A stretch of DNA of 64,000 bases from Piezodorus guildinii (taxonomy: Eukaryota; Arthropoda; Insecta; Hemiptera; Pentatomidae), in NCBI GenBank assembly GCA_023052935.1, contig CM041298.1, positions 62,118,217 through 62,182,216 on the forward strand. The letters run 5' to 3'. The notes below the pieces were generated by a model. It did no database searches, was not told the origin of the DNA, and saw only the letters and a list, made by a program, of their open reading frames with translations. The position numbers and the translations under genes are program-made. Of the stretch, positions 44,666 through 54,101 are shown piece after piece (positions within the stretch are counted from its first letter, which is position 1; every line of letters begins with the position of its first letter).

Positions 44666-45230
44666 TAGGATTTTAAGAGAAACAATAATAAGTTAGGCAC
44701 AATAACAAGATGAAAGTAACAAAATATGGAAGGAAATATAAAATTAAAATGATAATGATGGAATCAAAATATTTGAAGACTATAATGAGAAATTATGCAA
44801 ATAATAAAAGTTAAAAGAAGAACAATATCTAAACAATTAAACTTTTAAAGAAGAACAATTTTAAAGTAATATTTTTGTACTATATATAATATCGGCTGGA
44901 AGTACCCACTTGTACAAAATGTGAAGTCCCCCGTGAGGTGTAATTAGTAAAACAGTTTCTGATAGAATACAACCAATATGAGAATTTGAGTAAATATAAA
45001 GTTTTTGTAATCCCATAAACTTATGAAGATATGTTTTTGGGAAAGAGGGTATTGATCACCGTGACGGTGACACCGTGGTACCAGGTCTTGCAAGTAATAT
45101 GCTTCCGTTTAGTACGATCTATTTTAGAAACAATGTTACATGCCGAATTGCAACTAAGTTTCTAACATTGTTATTAATTATTTCTCAATTTAATACTCCT
45201 TCATGAAAACTGTTTCACATTAAAAAAAAT

Positions 45231-46110
45231 CTGGTGCGGGCAACACACGACTTTCACTTACCTCCATTTTTAAAATCAATGAAAGAATTTTCAAATACAG
45301 TTAGAGATAAAAATAAGTGAAATTATTAAGGAATTAATCAAATTAAATTTCTATAGAAACATGTGTTTGATTAAAAAATCTATTATATTATTATCTAAAA
45401 TAATCATTTCATCACTCTCTATTAACTTTTAAAAGCTTGTGTATGAGATGATATTTTTTCTAAAATCTTTAGCTTTCCAACGGTATATCATACTGTTACT
45501 GCTCTTATGTTCAAAAACGAAAAATTGCATTAAAAAAATATTTTTTCTGTTTTCTCCTCTAGTTGGGTATCGAATTTATTCAATTTATATATTTACCTGT
45601 TTTTCATCAGCGTTAACAAGATAATCTAGTTATTATTATTGAATCTACAAAATTAAAGGTACTTTAGGGGAAGAAAATTTAAAATATCGGCATTGGAGCC
45701 CTGCCAGACCATTTTTATTCAAATAAAACCTACATGATATTAAAGCCCATTAAATTTTACATCGATATAGCGAGTTTAATCAAAATCGTCGGAACCGTTT
45801 TTGAGAAAATCGAAAAAAGGTGTAAAATGCATGGCATAAAGTGCCTCTTCTGGTAAGCTTATTTTGATGAAAAAAGTTTTGCCACGTCTCGGGCGTATAG
45901 TTGTCTCAAATATGAAATTTCAGTTTCATAGGACTTACCGTTTCCGTCCGGGAGTTACACACACAAACACACACACACAGACCTTTTTGCGGGACTTGGT
46001 TATTTGGACTCAGGGCACCCTAAAACGTGTATTTCCGTTGAAAACTGGAATTCGAAAATTTTCACGATCGCAATACTTCTCCTTACTATATATAGTAAGG
46101 GGAAGTAAAA
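45231..46110 (+). repeat. Rep-A copy f (complete, uninterrupted)
   Basis: Begins CTGGTGCGGGCAACACACGA and ends near the CTATATATAGTAAGG hairpin. It contains an (AC)n run at 45959-45979. It gives the clearest uninterrupted version of the palindrome target site at about 45380-45395. Confidence 0.75.
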
Positions 46111-47181
46111 AGAGAGTCCTATCAAAGCCATTCAAATTATTCCAAATATTCATCATCTCCCAAAGCGATAAACTGTAAATCGGTTAGACAGAGATACTTG
46201 AACAAAAATTACACCTCATTCTAATTTCTCCCGTGCCAAGCAGGAGTGGGTTCCCCAATTTTTAATGAAATAAAAACATATCTTTTGAACGGCATATTTA
46301 GATGTTTTATTCTTTTGCTTGACATTATTAAATAAAACATTACTGAAAGTGGAGAGTATTTGAGCCACGTGATATTTGGAACTGCTTTTTCCATATTTAT
46401 CGCTCTATTTTTCGATAGCAAATGCAGTTTTGATAAGGGGGTTGCCAATTTAGAAAGAACAATAAATCATTGCTTATCCTGCCTTATTTTCCAAATTGTA
46501 TTGCTGCGGCAGATTCCTGATACTTGTTGGCTCGAATCCAACCGCCGAATCCCCTTTTCCAATCTCGTGCCTAATAAGCCAGCACAACTGCATCAATTCA
46601 ATCAGCTAAATCACAGCTCAGTTGGAGATTAAATATTAATTAATTTACTTTTTTTTATTAATAGAAAAACTGTACTTGGATTCGAAAAATTAAAAATATT
46701 GCTTATTCATACTTAATTCAGAGACAGTTTTCGGTTGTCTGTTTCTCATAACTATTAAACCATCATTTTTTTTCCCCAATGCAGAACTTTTTAAAATTCT
46801 AAAGAGACGAAAAATAATAATTTATTTTATCATTTTTTATTGTAATTTACCTGGTACAAGTAAATGTAGCGTAAGATTTTTGATACTTCCTAGCCGCTTG
46901 TGAAGAAAAAGATCATAGAACCCATGGCTATTTTTTTTTTATTCCTCCCGCGCTCCTTGCTTTTCTTCAAGAATAATCAAAATCCATCATACACACGGTT
47001 ACTACCTAAGATAATCCTCAGAGCTCAATAGTATTATACGGGCAAAAAACATGATTAAAAAATAATAATATAAAATTAAAAACCGAAATTTTTAGGCAAG
47101 AACACTGCAACAATGAACATGGTGGATTAATATAATAAAGTATTCTGCAAGATCTCTAATTGAATCAAAGTCACATTATTT

Positions 47182-47186
<5 letters not shown>
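46111..47186. other. Unassigned stretch
   Basis: 46360-46640 is less AT-rich and not obviously repetitive (includes GCCACGTGA and GATAAGG motifs). The rest is AT-rich. No gene recognised. Confidence 0.3.

Positions 47187-47240
<54 letters not shown>
47187..47240 (+). repeat. Poly(A) tract of 54 bases
   Basis: Uninterrupted run of A. It might be a retroelement tail, but no element body could be linked to it. Confidence 0.9.
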
Positions 47241-47243
<3 letters not shown>

Positions 47244-47473
47244 AGTTTATTTATTTGATTTAAAGGAACTTAAAAGACAGTATCATACGGAATTCCCATA
47301 ATTTTAAGACATTGCTAGAAAAAAAAAAAATTACACAGCCCCTGAAGCAACTCATGAAATTACCAAATATGAAGAGAAAGGTGTCCTTGACCAGTGTACT
47401 GCGCGTACTGGCTTCGAGAATTTAGCAGTACAGAAAAGACATTGGAAACTGCTCAGGGAAACCATTAATGGAC

Positions 47474-47586
47474 ATTGATGAGTTTCTGTAGGAAGCTATC
47501 CAGTCAAATCCGTCCACTTGTACTCGCGAACTTTCCAGGAAATTTGGGGTGCCGAAAGATACTGTTAGTTGCCATCGGTATTAGTA
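47474..47586 (+). pseudogene. Mariner-type transposase fragment (HTH region)
   Basis: The translation shows EAIQSNPSTCTRELSRKF followed by GVPKDTVSCH, which resembles the second helix-turn-helix of mariner/Tc1 transposases. One stop codon occurs early in the segment and no catalytic region follows. Very short, so moderate confidence. Confidence 0.45.
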
Positions 47587-47639
47587 TCGTTTATTACTAA
47601 ATACTAACACAGGATTTTTTCCTAATTCTCAATCTAATA

Positions 47640-47825
47640 ACCGGAAAGGAAGGTCATTAGCTTGAAATCATGGTCAGCCGCCAGGTTTTTCCAGGTTTGC
47701 GTAACCACTAGTAAAAAATGAAAGAATAAATAATTATCCTACTACTGCCGGGTTCGAAGCTCGAATCCTAAAAAATAGTAGTCAAGTGTCCTACTGATTG
47801 GACCACCAATCTACCATATCTTGAA
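47640..47825 (-). repeat. tRNA-derived SINE-like fragment
   Basis: Minus strand: a TTGGTGGTCCAATCAG head and GAGCTTCGAACCCGGCAG (B-box-like), followed by an AT-rich body. It is distinct from families S1 and S2. Confidence 0.45.
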
Positions 47826-48387
47826 TTACTAATAATTGTCTTATTATCGCACTTTGTCATCAAAGTTACTAATTAAATTATATTAATGTATTGAATGAAA
47901 TAATAAATTCATTTTTACTGAAATCAGGAATTCTCATATGCGCAGAAAGATGGCAAATTCGTACAAAAACAAATAAATTGAATTATAATATATGTATCGC
48001 AATTAATGCATTTACAGTCCCAACGAAAATACTGACCAAAATCGTCGAAAACCACACCCCACCGAAACTCGGCAATAGTAAAGCCAGTCAAGGACACATA
48101 TCGGTAAGATAAAAGAAATCCAATCGGGCAGACGATCAAAGAGATCTAAGCTCCCTGTAAGTGGGGATATACTGGATAACGTTCAGATCCCCGCCCACTC
48201 TACCCAACCCCATCTCCCCAAAAGAAAAAAGTTACAAAATAACTTCGCCCACATCTATAATAACTCAAAAACTCCCCAATACAATTATTGACCAAATCAT
48301 GAAATTAAAAATACAATTTATGATGAGATTAAAAAATCATAAATATGATGTTTGTCAAAAATGAAATTAAATATGATGTTTTGATTT
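47826..48387. other. Unassigned stretch
   Basis: AT-rich, with short plus-strand frames (47891-48112 and 48161-48364) lacking family motifs. Confidence 0.35.
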
Positions 48388-48635
48388 CTGTGGCGGTCGC
48401 GAATAAGTGGTTAAGTCAAAATCTTTCATTTGAACTGAAAAGAGCGACTTAAAGTTTTACGTAATACAAAATAGAGTTATTAATTGCAGCTTTTATTTCC
48501 ACCTAAAATTTCTTCCACCAAGAAATTTCTTTAACCAATTTAACACGACGTGGGAGACGGTCTGAGGGAGCGATACGTGAAGTTAACTCATTTTTTAAGT
48601 AACTCGAGTTATCTAGTTTTTCGCGACCGCCACAG
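48388..48635. mobile_element. MITE with CTGTGGCGGTCGCGAA inverted ends
   Basis: A 248-bp element with terminal inverted repeats CTGTGGCGGTCGCGAA and TTCGCGACCGCCACAG. It is non-coding. No clear target duplication is seen, so it is not assigned to a superfamily. Confidence 0.75.
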
Positions 48636-48889
48636 ATTCATACATAGGATTACAAAACTATTATGATCAAAATTTGAAACTTAATTTTTAAAAATAATGA
48701 AAATAACGCATTTAGAAATAATTAAAGTAATTAAATTGTAAATCCTGCTTTATTTTTCGGACAACCCAATAGTTTTCAAGTAATCGAAGAAGTGAAGAAA
48801 AACGAACTAGCTAAAATATATTTTTTTTAAAATTACTTGACAGATAAACAATTTAACATCTATTTAGCCTTTCCTCCTTTTGAGATATC

Positions 48890-49560
48890 GTTAGCTTTTG
48901 CCGATATTCACCCGATGCCCGATATTCAGATAGGATCAATGCCAGGGCAAACCAGAACAACCTGAAGCTTATTCCAATGAAAATCCTCCTCCCCAAAAAA
49001 CCAAGGCGTTATCTTTGACCAAAACCTATCCAGGAGACTCCAAATTCCACAAAAGTGACCTTAAATGATTTCATGCGTTCCGCCACCTTCTTTCATAATC
49101 CTTCCGGATGTTCCTAATGTCCTCTCTTATTTTCCTTCTCCTTGGCTAAGGTATGGTATACGGCCTACTTTCGACAGTGCATGTGTAAATGTTGAGTAAC
49201 TTTATTAATTCTAGGCCGTCACATGTATTCAACATTTTTTAATCAAAGTGGCTATTTCCTTCGATTCGAAGGCAGCATTTCCTTGGTAAATTTTTCTATT
49301 ATATCATCCGCTCCCACCGCCCCTCTCACATCTACCTCCTGCAATTTAAATGCACAACCCATACACAGGAAACCAGATCCCGTCTTTTGGACTTCCCATA
49401 TAACTAAAAAGATAAATGTACCTTCCTAGCCCAGTCCACTGTTTTCTGCAAAACGCTCCAATCAAAGATCCGTCATGCTCCTTCCCAATCTTCTTTTAAA
49501 TCTCTCCTTTTTCATCACCTTGCTTCTCAACAAGATTAACTAATTTGAGCATACGGATTT
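48890..49560 (+). pseudogene. Decayed L2/CR1-like LINE 3' region
   Basis: Fragments in order match the 3' end of L2/CR1-type pol: an ANQNNLKLIPMKI-like segment, NQGVIFDQNLS near 49005, and towards the 3' end SQSSFKSLLFHHL near 49485. Many stops and frame changes. No target duplication was found. Confidence 0.45.
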
Positions 49561-49687
49561 AAGTGCGATGAAAAATGTCTACACTTCTTAACATAAATGG
49601 TAATATAGTTGATTTGTATTTCATTTTATTCCTATTTTATTAATTCTTTTGTTTTTATTTCGTCAATTTAATATTACATTAAGATAT

Positions 49688-50248
49688 TGCTACGGTCAAG
49701 ACAATGACGGGTGGACCACGCCTGGAGGGGCCTAGATGAGGCTAGAGACTTCTGGACCTGGACAGTCCTCGAAGTGCCTGGAAAGGCCCACCACCCTACC
49801 TGCGCCCGGGTCTAGAAGATTCGGCGGTGGTACAAATAGGGGTCCCCTGAGTCTAGGTGAGTCAGTCCTAATCCGGCTCAACAAGCATCTGTGATGTATC
49901 AGTGAACAGTGACAGTGATCCGTTCGTGACAGTGTGACAGTGTAGTGAAACTGTGTGTCAGTATTGTGATAACCGGTCGGTGGGAAATTAGAAGACTGTA
50001 GTTTATATATAACTTATAGTTGTAAGTTTTAGAATAAATCTAGCATATTGTATAAATTTACGTAAGTAGTTTAATTGTTAGGAATACCTGATTTTATATG
50101 TATACTGTTTAGTAGTAAGCTGGTAATTCCATTATTATTGTTAATATAGTGGTTAGTAATCCCTTTGTATTTGTGTTTTCTGTATTAATAAACATCTGTA
50201 ATTTGTAAACTGGAGTAGTTCATTTCGCACACCCCGTAGCCCGTAACA
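49688..50248 (+). repeat. 5' LTR
   Basis: 561 bp, starts TGCTACGG and ends GTAACA. A possible TATA-like ACAAATAGGGG occurs at about 49831, and the polyadenylation signal AATAAA at about 50187. It is adjacent to the primer binding site. Confidence 0.95.
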
Positions 50249-50251
50249 ATT

Positions 50252-50269
50252 TGGTGTCAGAAGTGGGAT
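50252..50269 (+). other. tRNA primer binding site
   Basis: TGGTGTCAGAAGTGGGAT, four bases after the LTR. It is complementary to a tRNA 3' end of the form ATCCCACTTCTGACACCA, most like an arthropod tRNA-Leu; the tRNA identity is inferred. Confidence 0.75.
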
Positions 50270-50323
50270 CATTGTAAATGGTTATAATTTTGGTTTTCTT
50301 GTTTTTGTAATTATTGGGCTACT

Positions 50324-51481
50324 GTGTGGAAAATGACTTCTCAGAGTGTTAGACTGAATGATTTAAAAGTTGCAGACTTAAGACGGGAGTTAGAAGAACG
50401 AGATCTGGATACTTCCGGAACGAAATTAGTACTGCAACAACGCTTGCGCCAATTTTTTGTTGATTCAGGGGAAAATCCAGACGAGATTACGTTTGAAAAT
50501 GATTTCAGTAAGTTGTCTGCAACTTTTAAAACTGAATTAAGTACTGTTAAAAATACATTGGAGGCTAAGTTAGGCAATTTAGAAACTAAGTTAATGGAAA
50601 GTGTAGATAATAAGTTAGCTGATGTAGAATCTAGATTAGGAGAAAAAGTCGATTCTGTAGAAAATGAACTTAGGGTAAGAATAGAAGCTCTAGAAGAACG
50701 TATGAACAACCCAACGACAATCGACACCGACCAACCCTCTGAGAGAAGCCCTCACAACACCATTCCCTCCGCCAATGCTGGGATGCCACCAACACACAAC
50801 ACCATCCCATTGTTCGACGGGAAGACGCCATGGGAGGACTACATGACTCTCTTCGAGACAGCGGCTTCGATCCACGGGTGGTCAAAGGAGACGCAAGCAT
50901 CAGCGTTGTGCCTAGCCTTGCGTGGAGACGCCTTAGGAGTGCTACAGGGGATGCCCATGTCGGAGCGGTGCAACTACAGTGAGCTGATGAAAAGACTGGA
51001 GATGCGTTTCGGCCATCGCCACATGGACCAACTATACCGTTCCCAGTTAAAGAACAGGGTCCAGAAGACCAACGAGACGCTGCAGGAATTTGAAGCAGAT
51101 ATCGCCCGGCTAGTGAGGAATGCCTACCCAACGGTCACCGACGACGTCTACGAGAGCTTGGCTATCGACAAATTCCTGGATGGACTTCGAGACCCGGAAA
51201 CCCAACAGGCAGTGAAACTCGCACGCCCTAAAACTTTGGGCGATGCATTGTCGCAGGCCATGGAATTCGAGGCTGTCAGGCAGTCAGTCCGTGGACATGC
51301 ACGAGTTCGAGCGGCAGAAGCGGAGCCTAACGCGGCCCCCACCATCGAGGACATAGTAGCAAAGGTTTTAGAAGCCCTCAGGACACGCAAAAAGGAGATA
51401 CGCTGTTGGAGCTGCGGCCAACTCGGACACCCCAGAAGCAAGTGTCCTACCAGGAAGCCGGAAAAGCCACAGGAAAACTAA
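50324..51481 (+). CDS. gag: Gag with N-terminal SAP domain and zinc knuckle
   Basis: 385 codons. Residues ~8-42 match a SAP DNA-binding motif (LKVADLRRELEER then a TSGTK turn and a second helix), unusual for Gag. Residues ~55-130 are predicted coiled coil with Leu/Val heptads. Residues ~165-335 are the retrotransposon Gag core (WEDYMTLFETAA, LCLALRGDAL, LQEFEADIARLVRNAYP). A CCHC zinc knuckle (CWSCGQLGHPRSKC) lies at ~361-374. The protein would form the particle and package the RNA. The SAP motif could tether it to AT-rich chromatin; that is inference. The gene ends directly after GGAAAAC, a candidate slippery site, and pol overlaps in the -1 frame. Confidence 0.92.
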   Translation: MWKMTSQSVRLNDLKVADLRRELEERDLDTSGTKLVLQQRLRQFFVDSGENPDEITFENDFSKLSATFKTELSTVKNTLEAKLGNLETKLMESVDNKLADVESRLGEKVDSVENELRVRIEALEERMNNPTTIDTDQPSERSPHNTIPSANAGMPPTHNTIPLFDGKTPWEDYMTLFETAASIHGWSKETQASALCLALRGDALGVLQGMPMSERCNYSELMKRLEMRFGHRHMDQLYRSQLKNRVQKTNETLQEFEADIARLVRNAYPTVTDDVYESLAIDKFLDGLRDPETQQAVKLARPKTLGDALSQAMEFEAVRQSVRGHARVRAAEAEPNAAPTIEDIVAKVLEALRTRKKEIRCWSCGQLGHPRSKCPTRKPEKPQEN

Positions 51482-54057
51482 GGAGGGTTGATGGGAAGGG
51501 GCAACTGTCAACCCGTAGCATCAAAGGCCCCAGGGTCGCCGTGAGAATCGCGACAATAGGGAGCAAGACAAATAGTTTTTATGTGGATGGAATGGTGAAC
51601 GGGCAGCTGCGGAGTTTTCTGCTGGATACCGGCGCAACCATGACAATACTGAACCCGAAGGCAGTTAACGCTAAGAAGATATTACCTACCACTTGGGCGT
51701 TACGGACAGCCACAGGACAGCCAGCCGAGGTCTACGGGGAGACAGTTGCCACTTTCTTCATCGGGGGCCAACGTCTAGAGCACCGCGTTCTCGTGGCGAA
51801 AATAGACGAGGAAGTCATCTTCGGCATGGACTTGATGATCAAATACGGGATCAAGCTGGACATGTCGAGAGGTGTGATGACGCTGGGAGACGAAGAGGTC
51901 ATCCTTCGGCAGGGAAAGGACCTCTATGCACGAGTACTCCTACTAGAAGACACCACCTTACCTGCACGGAGTCAAATTCTGACGCATGGGACGATCAATG
52001 GACGACTACCGGAGGGTCAATGTCTTCTACTTGAACCTGGGAAGCACGAGGAGCAGGAAGTCGGACGCGGTGTTCTGGTTGCAAGGTCTCTCATCAAGGT
52101 CGGACATACCACCCCAATCCGACTGATGAATCTGAACAGCTTCCCGGTGACACTAAAGAGAGGAACACCAGTCGGAGAATGTACGGCCGCTACCTCAGTA
52201 GTCCGACAGCTACAACGCAACCCCACCGAGCAACGAGGACTACCCGAAGAATTAAAAGGATTCGTGGAGGAATCATGCAGAGAACTTTCGCCTGAACAGA
52301 GCGAACTCGTGAAGAGATTGATTACCCGATGGCAGGACATTTTCGAGATCAGCTCAGGACCACGGGGTAGAACGAACATCGTCCAGCACAAAATTGACAC
52401 CGGGGATACAAAGCCCATCCGACAGATCCCGAGGAGGCTGCCGCTAGCTAAACGAAAGGATGCCGAGGAGATTATTAAGGATATGGCGAATGATGGTGTC
52501 ATCGAGCCCTCGAGTAGCCCATGGATGTCTCCTGTCGTACTGGTAAAAAAGAAGGATGGGACGACAAGATTCTGCGTAGATTACCGTCTTTTGAACAACG
52601 CCACGAAGAAGGACAGCTACCCACTCCCAAGGATTGACGACACGCTGGACACACTAGAGGGTTGCAAACTATTTTCTACCTTGGATCTCCGCAGTGGATA
52701 TTGGCAGGTTGGATTGGCACCGGAAGATAAGGAGAAGACGGCATTTTCAATCGGCACTGGCCTCTGGCAATTTACGGTAATGCCATTCGGGCTTTGCAAT
52801 GCACCTGCAACGTTCGAGAGGCTGATGGAAAGCGTCTTAAGAGGCCTTTCTTGGGAGATATGCCTGGTTTACTTGGACGACATCATTGTACTGGGAAAAT
52901 CCTTCACTCACCATCTGGAGAATCTGGAGCGGGTCTTCGAACGGCTGCGTGCAGCTAATCTAAAACTGAACCCGAAGAAGTGCAATCTCTTCCGAAGGCA
53001 AGTCAACTACCTGGGGCATGTTGTATCAGACAACGGAGTTGCTGTTGACCCAGAGAAGATTACAGCGATCACCAATTGGCCAGCACCTCGAGATAAGCAC
53101 CAAGTGAGAAGTTTCCTCGGGCTCTGCACCTACTACAGGAGGTACGTGAAAGGATTCGCCAACATCGCAAAACCTCTTACCAGGCTCACTGAGGAAAAAC
53201 GGACTTTCCTTTGGGATCGCGAGTGTCAGGCTTCATTTGAGGAGTTAAAGAAGAAATTGAGTAGTGCGCCTATTCTAAGCTATCCACGTCCCGAGGGCAA
53301 GTTCATTCTTGACACAGATGCCAGCAACACTGCTATTGGAAGCGTCCTTTCTCAACTCCAAGACGGGGAAGAAAAGGTTATTGGGTACTTCAGCAAAGCA
53401 CTGTCAGCTCCAGAACGCAACTACTGTGTCACAAGGAAAGAGCTTCTGGCAGTGGTTAAGTCCATAGAGCACTTTCATAAATACCTGTATGGAAGAAGAT
53501 TTCTACTGAGAACGGACCACGCAGCTCTAATGTGGCTGCTGCGATTCAAGTCACCGGAGGGACAAGTTGCACGGTGGATCGAGCGCCTTCAGGAATATGA
53601 CTTCGAATCTGCTCATCGTTCTGGAACGAGTCACCGGAATGCGGATGCGCTCTCAAGGAGACCCTGTGACGGAGAATGCAAGCATTGTTCTCGACAAGAA
53701 GAAAAGCAAGCAACAGTGTTGCGGACTACGGTCGTTACCGACGGTTGGCAGGACACACAACTGGCAAAGGAACAGGACGAGGACCCGGACTTGAAACAAA
53801 TAAGGGAATGGAAGCTATCAGGCCAAAGGAGACCAAGCTGGCAGGATGTTGCTCCAATGTCGAAAAATATAAAAACCTATTGGGCTCAATGGAACTCCAT
53901 TCTACTGGACAAAGGTCTGCTGAAACGAGCATTGGAGAACACAGAGGGAGATCAGCGGAGACTACAGCTCATCGTACCAAAGATTAAAGTGCCCGAAGTA
54001 CTGAGGAATTACATGATGGAGCATCTGGTGGCCACCTTGGAGTTCACCGGACATTAG
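51406..54057 (+). CDS. pol: Pol, first part: protease, reverse transcriptase, RNase H
   Basis: Open for 883 codons in the -1 frame relative to gag; true translation likely starts by frameshifting near 51472. Aspartic protease: LLDTGATMTIL near residue 72. Reverse transcriptase at ~360-500: SPWMSPVVLVKKKDG, RFCVDYRLLN, STLDLRSGYWQ, and the catalytic YLDD near residue 489. RNase H at ~620-740: DTDASNTAIGSVLSQ, KELLAVV, TDHAALMW, then ADALSRRP. The frame ends at 54057 because of a shift in the integrase zinc-binding region; the remainder of pol continues in another frame. Strongly typical of Ty3/gypsy (Metaviridae) elements. Only the one break is seen. Confidence 0.93.
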   Translation: MELRPTRTPQKQVSYQEAGKATGKLRRVDGKGQLSTRSIKGPRVAVRIATIGSKTNSFYVDGMVNGQLRSFLLDTGATMTILNPKAVNAKKILPTTWALRTATGQPAEVYGETVATFFIGGQRLEHRVLVAKIDEEVIFGMDLMIKYGIKLDMSRGVMTLGDEEVILRQGKDLYARVLLLEDTTLPARSQILTHGTINGRLPEGQCLLLEPGKHEEQEVGRGVLVARSLIKVGHTTPIRLMNLNSFPVTLKRGTPVGECTAATSVVRQLQRNPTEQRGLPEELKGFVEESCRELSPEQSELVKRLITRWQDIFEISSGPRGRTNIVQHKIDTGDTKPIRQIPRRLPLAKRKDAEEIIKDMANDGVIEPSSSPWMSPVVLVKKKDGTTRFCVDYRLLNNATKKDSYPLPRIDDTLDTLEGCKLFSTLDLRSGYWQVGLAPEDKEKTAFSIGTGLWQFTVMPFGLCNAPATFERLMESVLRGLSWEICLVYLDDIIVLGKSFTHHLENLERVFERLRAANLKLNPKKCNLFRRQVNYLGHVVSDNGVAVDPEKITAITNWPAPRDKHQVRSFLGLCTYYRRYVKGFANIAKPLTRLTEEKRTFLWDRECQASFEELKKKLSSAPILSYPRPEGKFILDTDASNTAIGSVLSQLQDGEEKVIGYFSKALSAPERNYCVTRKELLAVVKSIEHFHKYLYGRRFLLRTDHAALMWLLRFKSPEGQVARWIERLQEYDFESAHRSGTSHRNADALSRRPCDGECKHCSRQEEKQATVLRTTVVTDGWQDTQLAKEQDEDPDLKQIREWKLSGQRRPSWQDVAPMSKNIKTYWAQWNSILLDKGLLKRALENTEGDQRRLQLIVPKIKVPEVLRNYMMEHLVATLEFTGH
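51472..51481 (+). promoter_or_regulatory. Candidate -1 ribosomal frameshift site
   Basis: GGAAAAC in gag phase (G GAA AAC) is immediately followed by the gag stop TAA. The pol frame is -1 and open across this point. The heptamer has the form GGA-type X followed by AAA and C, similar in layout to the known GGAUUUA site of mouse mammary tumour virus. No downstream pseudoknot was examined. Confidence 0.55.
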
Positions 54058-54060
54058 AAA
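54010..54060 (+). other. Frameshift in integrase zinc-binding region
   Basis: Around 54018-54057 the expected HHCC zinc-finger sequence passes from one frame to another; the stop at 54055-54057 is out of phase with the continuing gene. A single small indel (mutation or base-calling error) is the likeliest cause. I see no slippery motif here. Confidence 0.75.
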
Positions 54061-54101
54061 AGGTTCGTGAACGCTTTTACTGGGCAAACCTCAAGGACGA
54101 T

